From: Rhodococcus sp. Leaf278
GTDB taxonomy: Bacteria > Actinomycetota > Actinomycetes > Mycobacteriales > Mycobacteriaceae
DNA: 64,000 nucleotides
Assembly (NCBI RefSeq): GCF_001426085.1
Contig: NZ_LMRR01000006.1
Span: forward strand, 1-64,000
Direction of reading: 5' to 3'
Positions 27,059 through 37,472 of this stretch are shown piece by piece. The first letter of the stretch is position 1. Each line of letters opens with the position of its first letter. Position numbers and translations under genes: made by a program. The notes beneath the pieces were generated by a model, which was not told the origin of the DNA, did not search any database, and was given only the letters and a program-made list of their open reading frames with translations.

Positions 27059-27795
27059 GTGTCGACGAGTCGACGACGGCCGGAGAAGGTTCGGTACGCC
27101 CGACGACGAAACAACGTCTCGGCACGGCCGTGAACGGTCACCTTCGACTGTGGTCGATGATGGTGCTGACAATGGTGACCGGCATGCTCGATGCCGTCGG
27201 CTATCTCGGGCTCGACCGCATCTTCACCGGAAACATGACCGGCAACATCGTCATCCTCGGTATGGGAGTGGCCGGTGAGGACGGATTGCCGATCGTCGGG
27301 CCGCTGGTGGCGCTGTTCGCCTTCGTGCTCGGTGCCGCGCTGGCGGGTGTGACGCTTCGTTCGGCCGCACCGGGATGGAACATCCGGGTCACCGCGATCT
27401 TCACGGTGGGAACGGTGGCACTCGTCGCGGCCGGCGTGACGCTCCTGGTGGTCGACGTACAGGGCAACTCGCCCCTCGGTATCGCCATCGCGAGCGTCAT
27501 TGCCGTCGACATGGGTGCCCAGGCGCTCGCTGCGCGCTTCTTGGCGGTCAAGGACATGACGACCGTCGTCGTGACATCGACGATCACCTCGCTGGCAGGC
27601 GAGTCGTTCGTCGGGCAGGGCCCCGGGCGGCTTTTCAATCGGCGACTCTGGGCGATTCTGGTGTTGTTCGTCGGTGCTGTCGTCGGAGCGCTGCTGATGC
27701 GCGTGGATATTGCGATACCCGTACTGCTCGGAGCCGCTCTGACCGCGGCGGTCGCGGCGCTGGGTCATTGGGCCTGGAACCGAGCCTCGGGCTGA
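27055..27795 (+). CDS. DUF1275 (YoaK-type) integral membrane protein
   Basis: 246 residues with 6-7 predicted transmembrane segments and the DUF1275 signature GMLDAVGYLGLDRIFTGNMT near residue 45. The family's function is unknown; transport or efflux is often guessed. It starts inside the gamma-glutamyltransferase stop (ATGA), so it is coupled to the POT/GGT operon. It could export a product such as a liberated amine, which is only inference. Confidence 0.88.
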   Translation: MSVDESTTAGEGSVRPTTKQRLGTAVNGHLRLWSMMVLTMVTGMLDAVGYLGLDRIFTGNMTGNIVILGMGVAGEDGLPIVGPLVALFAFVLGAALAGVTLRSAAPGWNIRVTAIFTVGTVALVAAGVTLLVVDVQGNSPLGIAIASVIAVDMGAQALAARFLAVKDMTTVVVTSTITSLAGESFVGQGPGRLFNRRLWAILVLFVGAVVGALLMRVDIAIPVLLGAALTAAVAALGHWAWNRASG

Positions 27796-27962
27796 CAGAC
27801 TCGCTGTCCACCCGTGGCCAGGTCCTTGTCGCCGGGCCCGGAATTCGCGTGCGGAGGTACTCGGCAATCACGACTGCGGTCGATCGGACCCGACCTCGAT
27901 CTACACTTCGCACAAAGTCGGCGACCGAGTCGACTGTCGAAACAGGGCACTGGGGGATTGCG

Positions 27963-28754
27963 ATGACCGTAGATCGTAGAACGGCTCTCGTCACGGGAGC
28001 CTCTGCCGGAATCGGGGCCGGCTTCGCGCGCCACCTGGCAGGTCAGAACTACGACGTAGTGCTCGTTGCACGACGGGCGCAGCGATTGGGGGAGCTTGCG
28101 GCGTCACTTCATGATCAGTTCGGCGTGCGCGCCGAAGTTGTCGCGGCCGATCTGAGCACACCGGCCGGGCCCTCGACAGTCGTCGACCGAGCGACCGAAC
28201 TGGGCATGCCGATCGATGTCCTGATCAACAACGCCGGCCTGTCGTCGAGCACGAAGTTCTCCGTCACACCATGGAATGAGGTCGCCGCCGAATTGCAGCT
28301 GATGGTGACCTCGGTGACCGAACTGATCCATCTCGTGGTTCCCGGAATGAAGACCCGGCGTTGGGGCCGAATAGTCAACCTCTCGTCCCTGGCCGCAGTG
28401 TCTCCACCCGGTGAGGGGCTGCTCTACACGGGGATAAAGTCCTACGTGCTCAACATGTCTCAATCCCTCGACATGGAACTCAAGCCGTTCGGCATCAACG
28501 TGACGGCGCTGTGTCCGGGCTTTACCCACAGCGAATTCCACGACGTCATGGGTACCAGAGAGGCCGCGGACCGAATACCGGGAATCATGTGGCAGCAGCC
28601 CGAGGACGTTGTCGACGAAGGATGGGCCGCAGTGATGGCCGGCAAGCCGGTCTGCACACCCGGCCTGGTCAACAAGATCTCCGCAGCGGCGATGCGACCG
28701 ATCCCACAACGCATTCAGTACGTCCTCGGTCGCACCTTCAACCCTTTCAAATAG
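27963..28754 (+). CDS. Short-chain dehydrogenase (SDR), YqjQ/DltE-like
   Basis: 263 residues. Cofactor motif TGASAGIGAGFA at about 10-21, NNAG near 95, Ser in VNLSSLAA and the Tyr-x3-Lys of LYTGIKSYV. The C-terminal sequence (VDEGWAAVMAGKPVCTPG) resembles the DltE/YqjQ branch of uncertain substrate. It stands alone between the DUF1275 gene, 167 bp upstream, and a convergent amidase gene 13 bp downstream. No clear pathway link. Confidence 0.88.
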   Translation: MTVDRRTALVTGASAGIGAGFARHLAGQNYDVVLVARRAQRLGELAASLHDQFGVRAEVVAADLSTPAGPSTVVDRATELGMPIDVLINNAGLSSSTKFSVTPWNEVAAELQLMVTSVTELIHLVVPGMKTRRWGRIVNLSSLAAVSPPGEGLLYTGIKSYVLNMSQSLDMELKPFGINVTALCPGFTHSEFHDVMGTREAADRIPGIMWQQPEDVVDEGWAAVMAGKPVCTPGLVNKISAAAMRPIPQRIQYVLGRTFNPFK

Positions 28755-28767
28755 AGCCCTGCAGGTG

Positions 28768-30209
28768 TCAGCCGTTCACACTCTGCAGGTTCATCCCCGC
28801 CGGCTTCTTCAGCGGAGTGAACGTTCCGACACTCTGCTCGACGGCCCGTGCCGCAGCGAGTGCGATGTGGTCTCCGTTGCGCGGAGCGATCAGCTGAACG
28901 CCGGATGGGATCCCGTCCGAGTCGAGTCCGGTGGGCACGGCGACGGACGGTAGGCCGAGGAGGTTGACTGTCACCAACAGTCGGTGATCACGCCACAGTT
29001 GCGTGGTTGCTTCGGGACCGGACAGGTCGTAGCCGATGGCCGTCATTCGCCGCGCCGACACAGGGCCCAGCACAATGGGGTACTCGGCGTGGAATCTCTC
29101 CCACGCTGCCGCAATCAGCAAACGCTGACCCCACGCTGCCTTGTACTCCTCGATCGACTCGTAGACCTCGGTCTCCGAGGAGTTGTCGAGGAAGTACTGC
29201 GTTGCGCCCGCACCGAGGGGAACAGCACCGCTGTCCGGCTGGAAATTACCGACGAACTCGGTGACCGAGAGCCGACGCCACAGCACCGCCGCGTCCTCGA
29301 TCATGGGTGCCTCGGCCTCGACGACTTCCCACCCCGCAGCGGCCAGGGCATCGGCGGCAGCCGAGATCGCATCGGCCACTTGCGGATCCACGCCCCAGCC
29401 GGCCGGATCGCGTGTCACGGCGGCGCGACGTGGTCCGTCGTAGGTCGATGGATGGGGAATCGAGGTGGCCACCGGATCCAGGCCGTCCGACCCGTGCATC
29501 AGAGAAAAGGCAGTGTCCAGGTCGTCGATCCGACGAGCGATCGGTCCGTTCACGGCGAAGAACTGCTCGGTCAGGGGCCAGGCCTCGACAGGTGAGGAGG
29601 CCGGAACGCGACCTGCGGTCGGTCGCAGTGCGCAGATACCGGCAGCGTAAGCGGGCAAGCGCAAAGATCCGCCGTAGTCGTTGCCGAGTCCGATGACGGA
29701 CATGCCGGTGGCCACGGCGACGCTGTCTCCGCCGCTGGAGCCACCTGCGACGCGGTCACGATCCCATGGGTTGTAGGTCCGTCCGAAGAGTTCGTTGTCT
29801 GTGTCCCAACGCAATCCGGTGTCGGGCATGTTTCCCCGGCCGATCGGAATTGCTCCTGCTTCCATCAGCCGACGGACCATGGTCGCGTCCGACGATGGCA
29901 CGGCATCGGCGAGGTAGGTCCAGCCTTGCGTCGACGCAGACCACGTCAGGTCGATGTTTTCCTTCACAGAAATCGGTACGCCGGCAAGCTCGCCGATGTC
30001 CTCACCGTCGGCGATTCGGCGATCGATGGAGTCCGCAAGTTCGCGTGCGCGATCGTGAAATACGACGGTGAGAGCACCCAGGTGATCGTTGACCTCGGAG
30101 ATGCGGTCGAGATGTGTATCGATGACCTCGCGTGCGGTCACGGCGCGAGAACGAACGAGTCGGGCGATCTCGCGGGCGTCGAGCGTCCAGAGATCGGGGT
30201 GTGCCTGAG

Positions 30210-30213
<4 letters not shown>
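28768..30213 (-). CDS. Amidase-signature-family amidase
   Basis: 481 residues, normal length. The triad is complete: Lys84 (VPISVKENID), cis-Ser160 (AGGSSGGDS) and nucleophile Ser183 (YGGSLRLPA). Cytoplasmic hydrolysis of an amide to an acid and ammonia or amine. It is the last gene of a peptide-type ABC importer operon and overlaps the ATPase gene by 4 bp, so the importer probably brings in its amide substrate. Confidence 0.92.
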
Positions 30214-31051
<838 letters not shown>

Positions 31052-31055
<4 letters not shown>

Positions 31056-32722
31056 CGCGAGACCTCCTCTGCGAGGGTGGGGAGTGAGATCGTGGGCGTT
31101 GCGGCGAGAAGTGCTGCTGTGTATGGATGTTGTACATCGCGAGCGGCCAGCTGAGCACCGGTGAGTCGCTCGACGATCTCGCCGTGCTGCATGACCAGAA
31201 CCCGATCGCAGAAGGCCTCGACCACGCCGATGTCGTGCGAAATGAACAGGATGGCGGTGCCCTCGCTGGAGTTGATCTGCTTGAGCTGGCGTAGAACCTC
31301 CGCCTGAACGGTCACGTCGAGTGCGGTCGTGGGCTCGTCGGCAATGATGAGCTTCGGGTTGGTGACCAACGACGAAGCGATGATGGCGCGTTGCAGCATT
31401 CCTCCGGACAGCTGGTAGGGATGCTGGGTCATGCGTTCCTCCGGCTTCTTGATCCGCATGGCTCGCAGTGCCTCGACCAGTGTTTCGTTCGCCCTCGTGC
31501 GAGACATCCCGAGGTGCACCTTCGCGACCTCGGTGAGCTGAACACCGAGCCGCAGAGCAGGATTGAACGTCGAGCCCGGGTCCTGGTAGACCAGTCCGAT
31601 CTCTTTGGCCAAGCGGCTCTGCTCCTTGCAGGAGCGCAGATCGAGCTCGCCCAGTCGCATGAGACCGACGTCCACCGCAACACTGTCCGGGTGCAGGCGT
31701 GCCAGGCTCATGGCCGTCATCGACTTACCGGAGCCCGATTCGCCGACCAGTCCGAGGATCTCGCCGGGTGCAATGTCGAAGTCGATACCCTTCACCAGCT
31801 GTTTTCCGTTCGCAGCCGTGACCTTGAGATCACGAACCTCGACCAAGGCAGCGGGGGAGAGAGACGGAGCTGCCGTCGGCTGCGACTTTCGCGTCAACCG
31901 AGGCTGACGACCCCACGGATCGATGCGAGCGGCCAGACCGTCGCCGGTCAGCATCGCGGCAACTCCGGCGAAGATCAGCATCGCGGCAGGTGCAGCGACG
32001 GCCATGGGCTGCGAATAGATTGCCGGCAGACCCTCGTTGAGCAATCTGCCCCAGTCGTAATCGGGGCTCTGCACGCCGAGACCGACGAAGGACAGGCTCG
32101 AGATGTCGAGGAGCGACAACGCAAAGCTGGACGCGATGAGGACGAGCAACGGACCGCCGATGTTGGGCAGCAAGTGCCTGACGAACAGCATCCATCCCGG
32201 CACACCCAGCAGTCGAGCCGTTCCGACGAAGTCCTTCTGGGCAACCGAAGCGGTCATGTTCGAGGTGATTCGGGCGAACCCCGGGATACCGGCGACGCCG
32301 ATTGCGATGATCGCCGACGACGTAGCGGGTCCGAGGATGGCAGCAATCACCAGAGCAAGGATGATCGAGGGAAATGCCACGGTGGAGTCGATGATTCGCA
32401 GAACCGCTTCCCTGAGCCGCCGTGGAGCGAGCCAGACCAGTGCTCCGACAAGCACTCCCGCCACAACCGCCATCGCGGTCGCGGCTGCCGCCATGATCAG
32501 CGTCAGACGCGCGGCGACCAGAGAGCGGGCCAGGATGTCGCGGCCGAGGTCGTCGGTGCCGAACCAGTGCTCCGCGGAGGGTGTTGCGCGAGTATCGGTA
32601 GTGAGTGTGTTGGCCGCGCTGCTGAGGAAGATCGGCGCAAAGATTGCGGTGAGGACGAGAATTGCCAGCATGACCAAGCCTGCGATCAGCGGTGCCGGCA
32701 TGCGGCGGTGTTGTTCAGCCAT
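31052..32722 (-). CDS. Fused ABC permease and ATPase (DppC-DppD in one chain)
   Basis: 556 residues. Residues about 10-265 form a DppC-type permease: N-terminal helix, the HWFGTDDLGRDILAR entry motif, several helices and the EAA-like loop with GVPGWMLFVRHLLPN. Residues about 295-556 are an ATPase: Walker A GESGSGKS, Q-loop YQDPGSTFNPAL, signature LSGGMLQRAIIA, Walker B LIIADEPTTALD, ISHDIGV. The two are normally separate proteins. The frame is continuous with a plausible linker, so this is a real fusion, not a read-through. Start ATG 32722 overlaps the upstream permease gene by 8 bp. Confidence 0.92.
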
Positions 32723-33734
32723 TGGTCGGCCCACCCAGGGTTCGGGGGTCGATGAGACCCAGAAGGACGTCGATCACCAAGTTGATGACGATCGCGATGG
32801 TTCCGATGGTCAGGACGATGCCCTGAATGACCGGGTAGTCGCGGTAGATGATCGCCTGAACCACCTCCAAACCGAGCCCGGGCAGGCTGAACACGGTTTC
32901 GATGATGACTGCCCCGCCGAGGAGCCCGGCGAGGATCAGGCCCGTGAGCGTCAGCGTCGACGCCATCAAATTCGGCAAGGCATGGCGCAGATAGAGACGG
33001 GCCGAGGTGATTCGACGCCCGCGTGCGGTGCGCACGTAGTCCTGCTGCAAGACCTCGAAAGTCTCCTGCCGGACGACCCGTGCCACCGCGAACGCGGGGC
33101 CCGTAGCGAGAGCTGCAATGGGAAGGATGAAGGATCCTGTGGACGACACCCCGCCCGCCGGAAGTATCCTGAGCCAGATGGCAAAGACGATGACCAGGAT
33201 GGTCCCGGCCACATAGGCCGGGAAGGACGCGAAAAAGCCTGCAACAGCTCCGAATCCGGTTGCGAGTGCAGGTTTGCGCCCACCACGGGTGAGAACACCG
33301 ATCGTCATGCCGAGTGGAATCGCAACGAGGATGACCACTGCTATCGAGCCGAATGCCAGTGTCGCGGTGTACGGAAGTTTCGTTGCGATCGTCTCCGTGA
33401 CGGGTGTCGAATACCGGAAGCTATCGCCCAGATCGAAAGAGAACAGGCCCCGGATGTAGAGCTCGAACTGGCCCCACAGCGGAAGGTCGAGATTGAGCCG
33501 TTCGCGCACCGCCGCAATCGCGTCCGGCCGGGCGTCCGGCCCCAGGATGGCGAGTGCGGGATCGCCGGGGATGAGGGGCACGATGAGGAATGTCAGTACG
33601 ACCAGCAACGCCAGCGAGAGTACGAGTCCTCCCAATCGGCGAAGTGCAAAGCCACTCCACGAGTTCTGAGCGATACGGCGACCGAAGCCGACCGTGGGTG
33701 CGCCGGTCGGGACCGTCAGTTCGGCCACGGACAT
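32715..33734 (-). CDS. Peptide/nickel-type ABC transporter permease (DppB-like)
   Basis: 339 residues. An N-terminal helix, the large extracytoplasmic region with ELYIRGLFSFDLGDSF, then five more helices with the loop motif VRTARGRRITSARLYLRHAL that docks to the ATPase. The start MSVAELTV at 33734 has an AGAGGA about 8 nt upstream and lies at the end of a short upstream frame (33734-33865). It forms the importer with the fused permease-ATPase, the second ATPase and the lipoprotein upstream. Confidence 0.92.
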   Translation of the reverse strand: MSVAELTVPTGAPTVGFGRRIAQNSWSGFALRRLGGLVLSLALLVVLTFLIVPLIPGDPALAILGPDARPDAIAAVRERLNLDLPLWGQFELYIRGLFSFDLGDSFRYSTPVTETIATKLPYTATLAFGSIAVVILVAIPLGMTIGVLTRGGRKPALATGFGAVAGFFASFPAYVAGTILVIVFAIWLRILPAGGVSSTGSFILPIAALATGPAFAVARVVRQETFEVLQQDYVRTARGRRITSARLYLRHALPNLMASTLTLTGLILAGLLGGAVIIETVFSLPGLGLEVVQAIIYRDYPVIQGIVLTIGTIAIVINLVIDVLLGLIDPRTLGGPTNG

Positions 33735-33865
33735 CAGCGAATTCCTCTTCTGTAAGCCAGCGGCACGCGCTCGTTCTGCCACCGAGATGTGGCCGTCACG
33801 GGGTCGACCACTGAGTCGTCGTGGTGTGTCGTCCGAGTGGACGCGCAGTTCCATCGTTCGGTCAT
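33734..33865 (-). CDS. Possible small leader ORF upstream of the permease
   Basis: 43 codons from ATG 33865 (MTERWNCASTRTTHHDD...), preceded by AGGAG 5 nt upstream, with the stop overlapping the permease start (ATG inside ctgATG). It fills most of the 165-bp gap between binding-protein and permease genes. No homology is recognised and the sequence is hydrophilic. It may only serve translational coupling, or may not be made at all. Confidence 0.25.
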   Translation of the reverse strand: MTERWNCASTRTTHHDDSVVDPVTATSRWQNERVPLAYRRGIR

Positions 33866-33899
33866 GTCTGCTCCTGAGGGTTCGGTTCGCGAGAGGGGC

Positions 33900-35450
33900 T
33901 CATCCTGTGATGCGAAAGATCGGGTCGTCGAGCGAGCCGCCGCGCATCTGCACGGTGAAGCCGGGTCGCTGGACATAGATGAAGGCGTCGTTGATCAGTG
34001 GGAGTGCATCGACATCGTCGACCAGTGCCGAGACCGCAGAGTTGAGGTAGCTGCAGCGTTCCTCCGGCGAGGATGCAGTCAGTGAGGCGGCGAAGGCTTC
34101 GTCCGCGGCGTCGTTCGTTACCCCGCCGACGTTTCCGCCGCCCTCCTGGATCGTCGGTCCGACGAAGCTGCCCAACGGACTGGTCAGCGAACCGAGGAAG
34201 TTGAGGTCCGCGAACAACGTGAGGTCCCACGCGTCCGGCTCACCGAAGACCGTGCCGATCCAGCTTCCGACGTCGGTGTTCTGAATCGTGACCTGCGCGC
34301 CCGCAGCCCGCAACGCCTCGGCGATGTACTCGTTGCCGGCACCGGCGGGTCCGGCAATGGACGGGCCGATGAAGCGGATGTTCAGACCGTCGAGGGCCTT
34401 CGAGGCAGCGTCGGCGTCCTGCTCGGGAAACGTGGTGTCTGCGGTGGGAACGCAGGGGGTCAGGTTCGATGCGAGCGAGGTCGCGATCTCACCCGTTCCT
34501 GCAGACGTCACCTTTTCGAGCATGCTGCGATCGATCGCCTGCGCGACGCCCCGTCGGAGGGCTGGGTCGGCCAGAACACTGCCGGGTCGCTCGTTGAACA
34601 CGAGGTAGAAGTCGGAGAAGCGATTGACCGATACCCGGTACCCGTCCATACCGTCGAAACGTTCCATCGTCGTGGCTTGAATCTTCGCGATGTCGAGCTG
34701 TTCACTCATCACCAGGTTTGCCGTAGCGGTGGAGTCCTGAGATACGAAGTACTCCAGTGTTTTTGCCGGCGTGCCGTCTACCGGTGTTGCCCATGTCGGC
34801 CAGGCGTCGTAGTTCTCGCGCAGAGTGAAGGTGTACTTCACGCCCGGCTGGTAGGACTCCAGAACGTACGGTCCGGACTCGCTGCCTTTCGCGGTGCCGG
34901 CACCGAGGCCCTCGGGATCGGCAAGTCCTGCAGGACAGATGATTCCGGTCGAGGAAATGCTCAATCCGGTCATCAGGTCGGGCCAGGGCGCACCGAGGTC
35001 GATGACGACGGTGCCGGCGTTGTCGTCGGCGGTGATCGTCGGCGGTGTTCCGCCGAAGACCTGACCGGGGACGGTCGAACCGGAGTCCGGACGCGCGAAG
35101 TAGTCGAGCGAATCCTTGACGACCCCGGGAGTGATGTCGGTTCCGTCGGAACAGGTTGCGCCCTTTCGGATCGTCAGCACCGCCTGCGTGGGTGTCGCCG
35201 TCCAGTCGGTTGCCAGACCGGCGATCAAGCCGCCGTCGTCTCGGCGGACCAGTGTGTCGTAGGACGTGCGTGCGAGCAGATTGTCGGGAAGTGACAGAGT
35301 CTTGGTGGGATCGAACGTCGACGGAGGATCGATCGTCGTTCGAATCGTGTCTGCGGATACGGGACTGCTCCCGCCGACGCATGCTGTCGTGATGAGCGCG
35401 CATGCGGCAGTGAGTGCGATCGCGACCGTGCGTGAATGTCGTGTTGACAT
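33900..35450 (-). CDS. ABC transporter substrate-binding lipoprotein, family 5
   Basis: 516 residues. The signal peptide ends in a lipobox LITTAC with Cys24 as the lipid anchor. The mature part is a type-5 (peptide/nickel/opine) binding protein: ARTSYDTLVRRD, the SGPYVLESYQPG region, and the C-terminal lobe starting near DPALRRGVAQAIDRS. It captures the substrate outside the membrane for the 32715-31052-30210 importer. First gene of the operon, with the amidase at the far end, which suggests an amide or peptide-like ligand. Confidence 0.92.
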   Translation of the reverse strand: MSTRHSRTVAIALTAACALITTACVGGSSPVSADTIRTTIDPPSTFDPTKTLSLPDNLLARTSYDTLVRRDDGGLIAGLATDWTATPTQAVLTIRKGATCSDGTDITPGVVKDSLDYFARPDSGSTVPGQVFGGTPPTITADDNAGTVVIDLGAPWPDLMTGLSISSTGIICPAGLADPEGLGAGTAKGSESGPYVLESYQPGVKYTFTLRENYDAWPTWATPVDGTPAKTLEYFVSQDSTATANLVMSEQLDIAKIQATTMERFDGMDGYRVSVNRFSDFYLVFNERPGSVLADPALRRGVAQAIDRSMLEKVTSAGTGEIATSLASNLTPCVPTADTTFPEQDADAASKALDGLNIRFIGPSIAGPAGAGNEYIAEALRAAGAQVTIQNTDVGSWIGTVFGEPDAWDLTLFADLNFLGSLTSPLGSFVGPTIQEGGGNVGGVTNDAADEAFAASLTASSPEERCSYLNSAVSALVDDVDALPLINDAFIYVQRPGFTVQMRGGSLDDPIFRITG

Positions 35451-35495
35451 CTGGGTGCCTCTCGGGCGAATGCGGGTGGCAGTGAGCGGAGTCGA

Positions 35496-35936
35496 TCAGG
35501 CCAGAACTTCGAAGACGTCGATCGTCGTGCCGGTCGCGTCGGATACTGCACGGCCCACGAAAACCGAACGCGTGAGCCACTGAAGTCGCGATGCCGTCGT
35601 ACGGAACCGGGGAGTGGACTGGAAGTAGCCCATCTCTTCGCCGGACTCACCGGCCAGGTGGCGGACGATCCCGAGGTTGACCACGTCGACGATCTCGTCC
35701 TGATCGGTGCGAATCAGATAGCGCGCCTCGACCTGGTATGCGTCGTCCGCGCGAGTCAGGCACCAGTCACCACCGCCGGGAATGATCGTTCCCGAAACGT
35801 CGCCTTCCATGGTCCCGCCGGTGATGGGAATGAACTCGAGCAGCTCGGCGGCTCGTTGTTCGAGGGGCAGATAGGGGCCGGTGTCGGCGACGATGCGGAA
35901 TGCGAATCGCAGCTCGGGTGCCGTGGGGGCGTCCAT
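35496..35936 (-). CDS. DUF3237 domain protein
   Basis: 146 residues, full length for the family. Visible DUF3237 features are the GTIIPGGGDW turn, the AYQVEARYLIRTDQDE strand pair and FQSTPRF near the end. A beta-barrel protein of unknown function, often found near catabolic genes. The start at 35936 was chosen from the conserved N-terminus; longer frames run through the operator. It is divergent from a tetR gene, with a near-perfect 30-bp palindrome between, and is the clearest target of that regulator. Confidence 0.87.
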   Translation of the reverse strand: MDAPTAPELRFAFRIVADTGPYLPLEQRAAELLEFIPITGGTMEGDVSGTIIPGGGDWCLTRADDAYQVEARYLIRTDQDEIVDVVNLGIVRHLAGESGEEMGYFQSTPRFRTTASRLQWLTRSVFVGRAVSDATGTTIDVFEVLA

Positions 35937-35970
35937 CGCTCGTCCAATCTCGGGTCGTATCGTTTTGGTG

Positions 35971-36000
35971 TTGCAGTGACTATGGTCATAGTCACTGCAA
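35971..36000. promoter_or_regulatory. TetR operator, 30-bp near-perfect palindrome
   Basis: Arms TTGCAGTGACTATG and CATAGTCACTGCAA are perfect 14-bp inverted copies around a 2-bp centre GT. A further TAGTCA half-site follows at 36001-36006. It lies between the divergent DUF3237 and tetR genes, 35 bp from the DUF3237 start codon. Confidence 0.8.
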
Positions 36001-36093
36001 TAGTCAATGGCATTCACTAAAAGAAATGTCGTCGGAACAAGACGGAAACACGCTCGGACGCGCTCGACGCGTCGGGCGCGAAGGGATGTGCCG

Positions 36094-36768
36094 ATGAGTT
36101 CGGACGTACGCAAACGCCGCAAGAGGGGATCGCTGTCGCAGGAAGAAATTGTTGCCGCGGCGCTGACGATTCTGGACACGGAAGGCGAGCCGGCGCTGAA
36201 GTTCTCGCGCTTGGGTGACGAGTTGAAGTCCTCACCTACTGCGGTGTACCGGCATTTCGCGAGTCGGTACGACCTTCTCATCGCCGTGGCCGATCACCTC
36301 GACGAGCTGTCTTTGGACGGTTACGAGCCGACCGACATCTGGCGTGCGGATCTCGAAGATCTTGCCTGGCGCGCGTGGCTGACAACGACCGCGCACCCGG
36401 CGGCGGCCGCTGCCACGTTCTCTCTCGTCACCAACGGCCCGAACGAACTGAGGGCCGTCGAATGGGTGTTGCGGGCGATGCACATGGCCGGATTGCGAGG
36501 GCGTGCCGCCGTCATCCAGTATCAGGTCTTCGCGAATCTGGTTCTCGGTTCGGCCAGTGCCGAGGGCGCTCGGCTCAGTGCGTCGGACCCGCGCGAAAAG
36601 GAGGACGGGTGGGTGCAGGTGTACGCCCCGAAGCATCCCGAGAAGTTCCCCTATGCAGAGGAAGCCAAAGCCGAACTGGCACTGATGAATTACGAAGAGG
36701 TGTTCGCCAAGCAGGTCGAAATGTACCTCGACGCGTTGGAGGCGCTCGCCGCGAAGGACCGAGAGTAG
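36094..36768 (+). CDS. TetR-family regulator (controls DUF3237 gene)
   Basis: 224 residues from ATG 36094 (MSSDVRKRRK) with an AAGGG about 9 nt upstream; an earlier in-frame ATG at 36007 has no ribosome site. The helix-turn-helix segment (about 15-65) includes LSQEEIVAAALTILD and SSPTAVYRHFASRYDLL. A helical ligand domain follows. Convergent with the next tetR gene, with a single base between the two stop codons. The palindrome at 35971-36000 is its probable operator. Confidence 0.92.
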   Translation: MSSDVRKRRKRGSLSQEEIVAAALTILDTEGEPALKFSRLGDELKSSPTAVYRHFASRYDLLIAVADHLDELSLDGYEPTDIWRADLEDLAWRAWLTTTAHPAAAAATFSLVTNGPNELRAVEWVLRAMHMAGLRGRAAVIQYQVFANLVLGSASAEGARLSASDPREKEDGWVQVYAPKHPEKFPYAEEAKAELALMNYEEVFAKQVEMYLDALEALAAKDRE

Positions 36769-36769
36769 G

Positions 36770-37372
36770 TCAGTCTCGGATCGTCGGGCATCCCAATTGT
36801 GCTGCGATCGAACGCATTCCGTCGGCCGCGACGTCATGAGTGGTGATGTGGTCGGCCACGATGTGCAGGCCGTATCCGTCCTCGAGGGCGACCATGGTCT
36901 TCGTCACGAGGTCGCCGCTCGGGGTCGGCGTGAACACTCCCTCGCGCTCGCCCGCGGAAATGATGTTTCGGTACGTCGCGGCCTGACGGCTGTCGAGTTC
37001 CTGTACCAGTTTCTCGTGCAGCGCAGAGTTGCCGGCGAGTACGTCGAGCTCGAACAGCAGGCGCATCAGGGCGTCGTCGGGCCCGGTCGGCAATCCGGCG
37101 TCGATGGCGATGTCCAATTGGCGACGCGGATCCTTCGTCGACGCAACCAGTTCGTCGCGCTCGTCGCAGAACCGGGAGACACCGGCAGCATGAGCCTCGA
37201 CCAGTAACGAGTCGAGGTCGTCGTAGTAATAGAGCACGGCACCGCGAGTCAAGCCGGCCTGCTTGGCCACATCGGTCAAGGACAGGGCGCGCAGTCCGTG
37301 CTCGCGACCCGCTGCGTAGGTCGCTTCTATCAGCGCATTGCGCCTGGCCATCTGGTTCCGCTGGCGTGCCAC
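36770..37372 (-). CDS. TetR-family regulator (controls APC permease)
   Basis: 200 residues. Helix-turn-helix at about 10-55 with RALSLTDVAKQAGLTRGAVLYYYDD; the C-terminal part resembles the BetI-type TetR_C domain. It is divergent from the APC permease at 37473, and a 26-bp inverted repeat lies in the 100-bp gap, suggesting it represses itself and the permease. BetI-like regulators often sense amines or quaternary amines, a hint only. Confidence 0.92.
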   Translation of the reverse strand: MARQRNQMARRNALIEATYAAGREHGLRALSLTDVAKQAGLTRGAVLYYYDDLDSLLVEAHAAGVSRFCDERDELVASTKDPRRQLDIAIDAGLPTGPDDALMRLLFELDVLAGNSALHEKLVQELDSRQAATYRNIISAGEREGVFTPTPSGDLVTKTMVALEDGYGLHIVADHITTHDVAADGMRSIAAQLGCPTIRD

Positions 37373-37411
37373 CTGTTGACAGTACCGAGCGCGCGTGCCA
37401 ATCTCCTAAGA

Positions 37412-37437
37412 ATTCTTTGACACTTAAGTCAAAGAAT
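37412..37437. promoter_or_regulatory. TetR operator, ATTCTTTGAC-N6-GTCAAAGAAT
   Basis: Perfect 10-bp arms separated by ACTTAA. It overlaps a second small palindrome ACTTAAGT (37422-37429). It lies 39 bp from the tetR start and 35 bp from the permease start, in a locally A/T-rich stretch typical of promoters in this genome. Confidence 0.75.
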
Positions 37438-37472
37438 CTCTCGGCTTCACACTCCAGGAAGCAGGCCGTGTC

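Noticed and set aside
31391..33755. Long plus-strand frames across the ABC permease genes
   Set aside because: Shadows of the permease and ATPase genes; no motif or ribosome site.
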